This document shows, piece after piece, positions 1 through 5,938 of a DNA stretch of 5,938 bases (its first letter is position 1; each line of letters begins with the position of its first letter). Made by a program: the position numbers and the translations under genes. Origin of the DNA: Miniphocaeibacter sp964345925 (lineage in GTDB: Bacteria > Bacillota > Clostridia > Tissierellales > Peptoniphilaceae); assembly GCA_964345925.1 (NCBI GenBank), contig CAYFSP010000068.1:1-5938 (forward strand), read 5' to 3'. The notes under the pieces are model-generated. The model was not told the origin of the DNA and did no database searches. It saw only the letters and a list, made by a program, of their open reading frames with translations.

Positions 1-2374
1 CATATGGTACATCAGAATATCTTGTATGTATATCCTCCATATTGGTTCTTAATTTCTTCGCGTCATTAATAACTAAATAATCTTCAATTTCTAAAGCTGC
101 ATCTCTGTTTTTTACAACTTCTTCTATTGATCCATCATGAGCTTTTTCTGATAGAACATCTTGAATATCTTCATTTGTTGATGCGTTGAAATTTATTAAA
201 TCTAATTTATTATATAAGCTTGAAGCAAGCATGGTTAAAGCTTGATCAATATTTACTTTTTTTTTTTTTTTATAAATCTCTGCCTCTTCTATAGCTTTAA
301 TCAATTGACCAGTAGCTTCTTTTTCTAAATTACTTGCCTCTCTTTGATATCTTTGAATAATATCTTTTATTGAGTCCGGCTTATTGGTCGTATTCGTCTT
401 GGAAACATATCTTCTAATCTTCAAATATTTTTCAAATATGTCATAGTATGAATTATCTCCAAGTACAAATATTACTCTTTCAATTGAATTTGTCATCAAA
501 GAAAATTGATTTTTTTCATATTCTGAAAATGCATATGTTAAAAATTGTAATGTCAGTTTCGAATTAAATGAACCTTTATTGATATTGTCTACCATTTGAT
601 TAAATTGGTAGTCATTTTTTCTATAATTGAATTTCTTATTGGTGTATATACCAGAAAATATTGTGTTACCAATCTCATCTTGAACAGCTGAAGTTTCAAC
701 CAAAGTATTTGCTATTTCTCTTTGAATATCTTGCTCCTCATCTGTTAAGAACTGGTATCTGTCATTAGTTCTTCCAACATAGTTTTGACTTACAAGTCTA
801 TCTAAAGATGCTTTAATTTCTTCTTTAAATCCTATTTTTTCCACTCTAATATCATCAGCCATAAGTATTGTAATATTGTCAATATTTGGCTTAATATCAT
901 CTACATATCTAATCATATATAGTAGTTTTAAAACGCTAATATCAAAAGGTTCTAGTCCCTTTGAACTATCTAAACTCGCTCTTTCAGCTCTTTCAATAAC
1001 TCTTCTAATACTTCCATCTAAAAATGAATGTACAGTATCATAGAACATATAGAATGGTACCACTGCAAATTCATCTCTATCTTTAACAGCGATTGCTGCT
1101 TCTTGGAATCCCGAAAGTAGAGATCTTTCTCCACCTGATAAATGTTTCCCTGCATTTCCATGTTTTCTAATCTCACCAAAAACCTTCGGCATTATTATAA
1201 ATTGATATGGAACAAATGGAAAATGACTTATATATTCTTCCCTTGATGAATATCCAGTTATATCTTTTATAGACTCGGAAAATGCAAATAGATTCTTCAT
1301 GATTGCATGATTCTTATCATATACATCATAGAGCAATTCTTTTGCACTATCAGTCTTGCTAAGTAACCTTTTTTGAATTACTTCATCTGCTGATGCAGAG
1401 GTTAAACTAAGTCTAATCTTGAATCTTGCTTGAATACGTGAAAATTCATCATCTCTAACCTTAATTATTTCATCAATCGCTTCTTGACCAGTAGCCATAA
1501 CCCATACTTTACCTAGACATTCACTTCCTAGTCTTTCAACCATTGATTGTAAATTAAGCAATAGTCCTGTATCAGTACCGATATATTGACCAGCTTCGTC
1601 AATCATAAATACAAGTCTAAAATCGTCTGGTTTACTATCCACATATTCCTTTATATCTTCTACTACTTCAGCAATTGAAGTATCTATTTCTTTTTCAGCA
1701 TTGAACCAATTTCTTGATGCTTCTTCAGACCACTCCAAAACTTCCATCAATGCAGAAACTACTATATCTTCTTTAACATTTAGAGTTCTACGAGCTTTAG
1801 TCCATTCCCTTCCAGTTTTACTTTCAATAAGCTTTCTGAAATCTTCAAGCTTACCATTTGAATCTAGTTCTTTTTCAAGTCTTGCGACTTTATCATTTTC
1901 ACCATAATAACCTAGATAGTTATAAAACATTTTTTTGAATACTCTAACTATTGCCTGATTATCTTTTTTCTTAGATTCGATATCGATATTAAATAGTATT
2001 GTATCTGTCTGTCCCTTAGTGGATTGTTCAATAAGTTTAAATGTATCAGGATCATCTATTAATTTATCTCTAAAATAGTCAACAGTATATTTTCCATCTA
2101 TTTCTCTATTTTCTAATATATATGAAAGCATTTTTAAGAAATGTGACTTACCAGAACCAAAGAAACCAGATATCCATACTCCGATATCTGCTGTAGGTTG
2201 ATTGATGGTTTGGCTATATTTTTCAAAAAATTCTACAAATCTTTCTTTAAGCTCGCTTGTGATTACATATTCTCTTACTTCTTGTTCAATAACTTCGATA
2301 TCAGATTGATCGACTTTTATTACACCATTTATCGGTCTATCAATCTTATCTACAAACATATCACTAATTCTCAT
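1..2374 (-). CDS. brxC: BREX type 1 P-loop ATPase BrxC (partial, C-terminus beyond left edge)
   Basis: This is the large ATP-binding protein of type 1 BREX (BrxC/PglY family), which acts in the cytoplasm and is needed in studied systems for phage exclusion and self-methylation. Reading from ATG at 2374 gives 791 uninterrupted codons to base 2, so the gene leaves the window. Family members are usually about 1,100-1,200 residues, so roughly the last third is missing. A Walker A motif GFFGSGKS lies at residues 70-77. A hydrophobic strand ending in Walker B acidic residues (LVFMIDE, D259-E260) follows, then VMATGQEAID, which resembles an AAA sensor region. A charged helical stretch near residues 680-702 runs into five lysines (702-706) encoded by an A15 tract. 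The start is supported by GAGAGGA seven bases upstream. The gene lies 17 nt after brxB, so co-transcription is very likely. The assignment rests on gene order and motifs and is confident. Confidence 0.93.
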   Translation of the reverse strand, partial: MRISDMFVDKIDRPINGVIKVDQSDIEVIEQEVREYVITSELKERFVEFFEKYSQTINQPTADIGVWISGFFGSGKSHFLKMLSYILENREIDGKYTVDYFRDKLIDDPDTFKLIEQSTKGQTDTILFNIDIESKKKDNQAIVRVFKKMFYNYLGYYGENDKVARLEKELDSNGKLEDFRKLIESKTGREWTKARRTLNVKEDIVVSALMEVLEWSEEASRNWFNAEKEIDTSIAEVVEDIKEYVDSKPDDFRLVFMIDEAGQYIGTDTGLLLNLQSMVERLGSECLGKVWVMATGQEAIDEIIKVRDDEFSRIQARFKIRLSLTSASADEVIQKRLLSKTDSAKELLYDVYDKNHAIMKNLFAFSESIKDITGYSSREEYISHFPFVPYQFIIMPKVFGEIRKHGNAGKHLSGGERSLLSGFQEAAIAVKDRDEFAVVPFYMFYDTVHSFLDGSIRRVIERAERASLDSSKGLEPFDISVLKLLYMIRYVDDIKPNIDNITILMADDIRVEKIGFKEEIKASLDRLVSQNYVGRTNDRYQFLTDEEQDIQREIANTLVETSAVQDEIGNTIFSGIYTNKKFNYRKNDYQFNQMVDNINKGSFNSKLTLQFLTYAFSEYEKNQFSLMTNSIERVIFVLGDNSYYDIFEKYLKIRRYVSKTNTTNKPDSIKDIIQRYQREASNLEKEATGQLIKAIEEAEIYKKKKKVNIDQALTMLASSLYNKLDLINFNASTNEDIQDVLSEKAHDGSIEEVVKNRDAALEIEDYLVINDAKKLRTNMEDIHTRYSDVPY
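257..271 (-). repeat. A15 homopolymer tract inside brxC
   Basis: Fifteen consecutive A residues on the coding strand (T on the + strand) form five in-frame AAA codons, lysines 702-706 of BrxC. The other mononucleotide runs I found in the window reach only about seven bases. With 14 A the frame reads AAG TAA directly after four AAA codons. With 16 A it reads AGT AAA TAT TGA after five AAA codons. Either one-base change therefore truncates BrxC at about 706-709 residues. Tracts like this are prone to replication and transcription slippage. The exact length could also be a sequencing error. Confidence 0.95.
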
Positions 2375-2391
2375 TAATATTTCCTCTCACT

Positions 2392-2949
2392 TTATATAAC
2401 GCTAAATGCTCTATAATAATCGCTTGGCTTAAATTTCCCAAATAGTACCAATTGATGATTTTTAAAATCCCCTGGATAAAAAGCTATAATTGGATTGTTT
2501 GGAAAATGTATTGGTAGTACATTCAACAATTCATGTAGTCTTATAAATGGGTATGCTTCACCTACTCCTGTTATGATAATTATCTCATTATCAGATAGAT
2601 CCCTATCTTCAATCTTTTCAACATATTCATCTATATTGGCAACTTCAACCAAGTCAGAAAGTGCCCTTTGGCTACCATTTTTCCTTTCTTGTTCCAATAT
2701 ATCTTCAACAATTCCATAATCGTCCATAATTTCAAATGCCATTTCAAATAGATTGATTATTTCAATATCATCTTTGTATTGGCTATTTTCAGTTAAATTA
2801 TTGATAAAATATCTAATCGCCATTTCTTCTTTGGGGTCATAACTAAATATTCTTATATTTACTTCATTGCTTAGACCTCTACCCTCTAAGAAATCCCTAT
2901 CTCTTAAAAGATCCTTTAATCTATCTAATCTCTCTTCTAATCTTTCCAT
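2392..2949 (-). CDS. brxB: BREX protein BrxB (DUF1788)
   Basis: A 185-residue DUF1788 protein, a core cytoplasmic component of type 1 BREX. In the studied E. coli system it is required for both methylation and defence, but its biochemical activity is not established. The length fits the family (about 190-200). Family-like blocks are visible: FSYDPKEE at 35-42, a hydrophobic strand running into ITGVGEAYPFIRLHELL at 126-142, FYPGDF at 157-162, LVLFGKF at 167-173 and YYRAF at 178-182 close to the C-terminus. The N-terminus is a charged helix rich in Arg, Leu and Asp. The ATG is six bases after the brxA stop, and the upstream Shine-Dalgarno is weak (AGG only), which suggests translation coupled to brxA. 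The two genes share a reading frame, separated by TAG GCA GGT. brxC follows after 17 nt. No truncation or frameshift is seen. Confidence 0.93.
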   Translation of the reverse strand: MERLEERLDRLKDLLRDRDFLEGRGLSNEVNIRIFSYDPKEEMAIRYFINNLTENSQYKDDIEIINLFEMAFEIMDDYGIVEDILEQERKNGSQRALSDLVEVANIDEYVEKIEDRDLSDNEIIIITGVGEAYPFIRLHELLNVLPIHFPNNPIIAFYPGDFKNHQLVLFGKFKPSDYYRAFSVI

Positions 2950-2955
2950 ACCTGC

Positions 2956-3555
2956 CTACCCGAAATAATTAAAAGCTAATAAAGCCTTATCGTCGTGATT
3001 ATTTTTTATTTCTGTTTCTAAGTCAAGTCCTAAAAGAACCTGATTTAATTCTTCTGATTTTTTGTCGTCCAAATATCCATTTTCAATTAATATATTTTTT
3101 AATACGGTTTTTATTTTATAAATAGTTGCATCTGACCAAGAAGCAACCACCTCATTTTTGTCTTGTAAATTTGTAAAGAAAACATTCATGTCCTTGGTGT
3201 TAAAATGAAAATTTTGAGTTCTATATTTTTCACCTATTAGATCTACCATAAAATCCCAAACAAGCTTATTGTCTTTCATCATTGCATACAGACAAATTTG
3301 CTTAGCATCATATACTGATCCATTAGCAACAATATCTATTAATTTATCACTTAATAATCTCAATCTTCTTATACATGCCTTAGCGATTGATTTGATTGTT
3401 TTTTCGGTTGGATATTGATAAAGATTCTCCTCTACTATCTTTTGAAATGCCATGTCATCATCTTCAATTTCAGATAAAATCATAGCAGTAATTCTCATCT
3501 CTTTAAATAAAAATTGTTCTCTAGTAAGTCCACCTTTATATTTATGTTCTTCCAT
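2956..3555 (-). CDS. brxA: BREX protein BrxA (DUF1819)
   Basis: A 199-residue DUF1819 protein, the usual first core gene of type 1 BREX operons. Characterised BrxA proteins are small helical proteins compared to the NusB fold and reported to bind DNA. The exact role in defence is unsettled. Sequence support includes the family-typical opening YKGGLTREQFLFKEM (6-20), ENLYQYPTEKTI (43-54), the basic segment RRLRLLSD (63-70) and a C-terminal helical block starting WSDATIYKIK and ending ENGYL (140-162). There is no signal peptide or membrane segment. The start is well fixed: GGAG lies seven bases upstream of the ATG, and the codon immediately before it is TAA. The gene is 57 nt after the DUF262 gene and 6 nt before brxB. 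The intergenic gap carries a TATAAT-like hexamer without a credible -35, so an internal promoter is possible but not shown. Confidence 0.92.
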   Translation of the reverse strand: MEEHKYKGGLTREQFLFKEMRITAMILSEIEDDDMAFQKIVEENLYQYPTEKTIKSIAKACIRRLRLLSDKLIDIVANGSVYDAKQICLYAMMKDNKLVWDFMVDLIGEKYRTQNFHFNTKDMNVFFTNLQDKNEVVASWSDATIYKIKTVLKNILIENGYLDDKKSEELNQVLLGLDLETEIKNNHDDKALLAFNYFG

Positions 3556-3612
3556 TTATTAGCTCCAATCCTTAAAAAAATACTTATATTAATTATATAT
3601 AGTGTTTTAATC

Positions 3613-5685
3613 TCACTCTTTCCTTACTTCTCTTAAAAACTTGCCATCTAAATTCTTCCAAGATTCCCATCCATTTCTTGATCCATGAAGTATCAAGCTA
3701 GCCGCTGAACTTAAAGCAGTATGATTTTTAGATTGAGATTTTACTAGATATGATTTTTTGAATATCTTTTTATTTCCCTCAACAGCTATTATTCCATCCT
3801 CTATTAGTTCATTACGAGTTTCTTCAATCAAAGGATAATTCAAATAGTTTTTGAATTCATATAATTCAGTTCCTTCAAGTATTTCTACATCTTTTGTATC
3901 TATGTAGAAATAGGCATATGCTTTTATACCGTTACGATCCATGTATATTTTTTCTACTCTTTTGTCTTTATTTTTTAATTTTGGATATGGGAAAAGTCTG
4001 TTTATTTCATCAATTAAACATTTTGTTCTTTTATCAATTTCTTCAATGGTCCATTGATCTATTTCTAATATTTCTTTATTAATTTTTAAATGTGAAGTAT
4101 CAGCTAGTATTTTATTTTTATAGTCCCATAACCTATTTTGCATCTTACTATTATCACTTATAGAAGCTAATGTTAAATTACCTAATCTATTCACATTTCT
4201 TTCGTATGTTTCTTGATCAATATTTAATATGTCGTACCATTCACCTTTAGGATTTTGAGGCATAATATGCTCAATATTTAATTTATCCAAGTCTACAGGC
4301 GCTGGATTTTGATCGTGTTCTAACTTGTCTAAAAATATTCTCAATACATTTTTGTTTTTATACGCATTAGAATTCAACACCATATCGTATAGTTGTACTT
4401 CATCTGGTACAAACATATTATCATTTTTATTTCTAACAATTAAATTATGTATTAATGCTTCAACTATAAGACCATAATCTCCTCTACAATAATCAATAAC
4501 ATCGCTCAATAATGGCGCAAATAACTTGGTTATTCCTTTTGTATCCAAATCGCAAATTGATCTTCTTACTAAATAGTTGTTAACTATTGATATTAGCTCA
4601 GATAATTGTTCTTTCCCAATTTCATCATTTTGGTAAAGCTTATAAAACTCCATAATCAATGGAGCTGGTAATTCAGATCCTATGATTCTATACTCTTCAA
4701 GAGAATCCCTTAAAACTTTATCTGTTTTATTAATATCAGTATGGTATATTTCATTATAATAATTTGAGTATTGGATAATATCTTTAAATATCTCTTTTAG
4801 ACTAAGATCGCTATTTTGATAATACCATTTCTTAAATTCATTATAGATTGACCTTTTTGCTGGGAGTGCCTTATTCTTTATTGCTAAATAAAGTCTGAAA
4901 AAACTTTCTAATTTTTTTGGATCATTGGAAATATTTTTTTCAATTTCAAACCAATACTTATTAAAATATTCTTCCTGTTGATTATTATTTAAATCCATCA
5001 ATAAAAAGTTTCTTATCAAATCTGAAGCAGTTAATTTTACTCCTGTAGAATTTATACTTTCAAATATTCTTTGAGCACTATCATCTGGATATAATGGAAT
5101 GCAAACAATATTTAATTTGTTTAATCCAGCTATAATTTCATCTAAACTATAATCAACATTTAATTTTCTTATATAAGACAAAATATTGATATAGTTTTTA
5201 TAGACATTAGAGTCTTTTTCCTCTATTTTATCAACTCTATCTTCTACAATGTCTTGAAATACATTATCATCTGATACATAAGGTTTTAACCTATATTTTG
5301 ATTTATCGTCTAGTCTATTGCTATTTAGCAAATAATTATTTTCAAATTTTTTAATCTTTTCATAATCATTGTTTTCTTTCATCAATGATTTTATAGCATA
5401 TAATATCAAAAATACAGTTGTTAATCTCTGTTGGCCATCAATTACGGTAAATTGTCTTTCAGAAAAACTTATAGAACGATCAGTATATATAATTGTTCCT
5501 AAAAAATGGTTGGAGTATTCATTATTTAATACACTTTCTAAATCGTTAAACAGCTGTTTTACTTCATTTGAAGTCCAAGTATAATTTCTTTGAAATACTG
5601 GTATAACGAATTGACCACCATTATTATTGCTTAATAAATCTAGTAAACCTAATCTTTCTATCTTTTGACCTGTATTCGCATACAT
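3613..5685 (-). CDS. DUF262/DUF1524 GmrSD-like type IV restriction enzyme with C-terminal DUF4357 domain (BrxU-like)
   Basis: Predicted single-chain, modification-dependent (type IV) endonuclease of the GmrSD/BrxU class, which uses nucleotide hydrolysis to cut DNA carrying modified cytosines such as glucosylated hydroxymethylcytosine. The N-terminal DUF262 shows FVIPVFQRNYTW (26-37), VIDGQQRLTT (81-90) with the diagnostic DGQQR, and IFESINSTGVKLTASDLI (207-224). The DUF1524 HNH-type nuclease shows NIEHIMPQNP (470-479, H473 the likely catalytic histidine) and NRLGNLTL (499-506). The C-terminus has SSAASLI (659-665) and NGWESWK (671-677), characteristic of DUF4357, a small domain found appended to various restriction-related proteins. 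GGGAG lies six bases before the ATG, and an in-frame TAG lies a few codons upstream. The gene ends in TGA 57 nt before brxA on the same strand, so it probably leads the BREX operon. The domain call is firm. Substrate and orthology to BrxU are inferred. Confidence 0.9.
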   Translation of the reverse strand: MYANTGQKIERLGLLDLLSNNNGGQFVIPVFQRNYTWTSNEVKQLFNDLESVLNNEYSNHFLGTIIYTDRSISFSERQFTVIDGQQRLTTVFLILYAIKSLMKENNDYEKIKKFENNYLLNSNRLDDKSKYRLKPYVSDDNVFQDIVEDRVDKIEEKDSNVYKNYINILSYIRKLNVDYSLDEIIAGLNKLNIVCIPLYPDDSAQRIFESINSTGVKLTASDLIRNFLLMDLNNNQQEEYFNKYWFEIEKNISNDPKKLESFFRLYLAIKNKALPAKRSIYNEFKKWYYQNSDLSLKEIFKDIIQYSNYYNEIYHTDINKTDKVLRDSLEEYRIIGSELPAPLIMEFYKLYQNDEIGKEQLSELISIVNNYLVRRSICDLDTKGITKLFAPLLSDVIDYCRGDYGLIVEALIHNLIVRNKNDNMFVPDEVQLYDMVLNSNAYKNKNVLRIFLDKLEHDQNPAPVDLDKLNIEHIMPQNPKGEWYDILNIDQETYERNVNRLGNLTLASISDNSKMQNRLWDYKNKILADTSHLKINKEILEIDQWTIEEIDKRTKCLIDEINRLFPYPKLKNKDKRVEKIYMDRNGIKAYAYFYIDTKDVEILEGTELYEFKNYLNYPLIEETRNELIEDGIIAVEGNKKIFKKSYLVKSQSKNHTALSSAASLILHGSRNGWESWKNLDGKFLREVRKE

Positions 5686-5842
5686 TACTATCTCCCAAAT
5701 CTATAAAATTACTAAGATATTTTTCACTTATATATATTATCATATAATATTTAAATATATATGATCGAAACTCTTTACAAACTATTTATATTAAAACATT
5801 TCTTCTCCCACTTAATATAAATATATAATTCTAATTGGTCTT

Positions 5843-5851
5843 ATTATATCA
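5843..5851 (-). promoter_or_regulatory. Putative extended -10 promoter for the DUF262-brxABC operon
   Basis: On the minus strand the sequence reads TGATATAAT, a perfect TGnTATAAT extended -10 element. The hexamer 17 bases upstream (ATTTAA) is a poor -35, which extended -10 promoters tolerate. It lies just downstream of the terminator at 5887-5926 and would start transcription near 5836, leaving a leader of about 150 nt before the ATG at 5685. The region is so AT-rich that other TATAAT-like hexamers occur (for example 5874-5879), so the choice is a reasoned guess. Confidence 0.45.
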
Positions 5852-5886
5852 TAGCCGATATTAGATTAAATTATACTATATGAATT

Positions 5887-5926
5887 AAAAAAGCACAGCT
5901 AACATTTAATTTGTTAGTGTGCTTTT
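5887..5926 (-). terminator. Rho-independent terminator, probably bidirectional, upstream of the operon
   Basis: The arms at 5889-5904 and 5912-5926 pair over 15 base pairs with one unpaired base (the G in CACAGCTAAC on the + strand) and a seven-base loop. Read on the minus strand, the stem is followed by six T residues, so it best serves a minus-strand gene ending beyond the right edge. Read on the + strand, only four T follow. It separates the BREX operon from its upstream neighbour. Confidence 0.75.
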
Positions 5927-5938
5927 AGTAATATATTT

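Noticed and set aside
1701..1907. 68-codon open frame on the + strand
   Set aside because: It lies antisense inside the conserved brxC coding region between Walker A and Walker B. The product is a low-complexity Ser/Leu/Phe shadow with no ribosome site of note.
2495..2719. 74-codon open frame on the + strand
   Set aside because: Antisense to the conserved part of brxB. The protein looks like a reverse-strand shadow and has no recognisable domain.
3574..3603. Weak hairpin followed by seven T between the DUF262 gene and brxA, considered as a terminator or attenuator
   Set aside because: The stem is almost all A-T with bulges and only one G-C pair, so it is unlikely to stop transcription.
3894..4082. 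62-codon + strand frame that looks hydrophobic, like a small membrane protein
   Set aside because: It is antisense to the DUF262 gene. Its Phe/Leu richness follows from reading the complement of Lys/Glu-rich AT-biased codons.
5369..5584. 71-codon open frame on the + strand
   Set aside because: Antisense to the DGQQR region of the DUF262 domain, whose motif conservation shows that the minus strand is the coding one.
5570..5743. Short minus-strand frame starting in the leader and overlapping the start of the DUF262 gene
   Set aside because: About 39 codons, no ribosome site, and most of it is out of frame within the DUF262 gene. No sign of selection.
1..5938. CRISPR array, tRNA/rRNA genes, insertion sequence ends
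   Set aside because: No regularly spaced direct repeats, cloverleaf-like segments, or transposase and terminal inverted repeats were seen. Nearly all of the window is explained by four coding regions and one leader.

Overview
The window holds the promoter-proximal half of a type 1 BREX (bacteriophage exclusion) defence operon. Everything is read from the minus strand, so transcription runs from high to low coordinates. The DNA is strongly AT-rich (roughly 30% GC by eye). Ribosome sites are purine-rich GGAG/GAGAGG types, AGA and ATA codons are common, and TGA, TAG and TAA are used as stops. This fits a low-GC Firmicute (clostridial or Tissierellia-like) or a similar AT-rich bacterium. No species can be named from the sequence.

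Layout in transcription order: (1) At 5887-5926 an intrinsic terminator closes off whatever lies beyond the right edge. (2) At 5686-5886 an AT-rich leader contains a perfect extended -10 element and a well-placed ribosome site in front of a two-codon ORF. (3) At 5685-3613 lies a 690-residue DUF262/DUF1524 protein with a C-terminal DUF4357 domain, a GmrSD/BrxU-like type IV restriction enzyme. (4) After 57 nt comes brxA (3555-2956). (5) After 6 nt comes brxB (2949-2392). (6) After 17 nt comes brxC (2374 to beyond the left edge), an open frame of 791 codons encoding the P-loop ATPase. The protein is incomplete. The remaining type 1 genes (pglX/brxX methyltransferase, pglZ, brxL) would be expected beyond base 1 but are not visible.

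How the genes fit together: BrxA, BrxB and BrxC are core type 1 BREX components that act with PglX and PglZ to methylate self DNA and block phage replication. The DUF262/DUF1524 enzyme is predicted to cut phage DNA carrying modified bases, covering phages whose modifications defeat BREX. A similar pairing is known for BrxU on plasmid pEFER, but here the enzyme is the first gene of the operon.

The most unusual observation is an uninterrupted A15 tract (T15 on the + strand, 257-271) inside brxC. It encodes five lysines in frame. Loss or gain of a single A brings in a stop codon within four codons of the tract, so the site looks like a possible on/off or slippage switch for the BREX ATPase. The rest of the BREX cassette is a recognised system rather than a new one.
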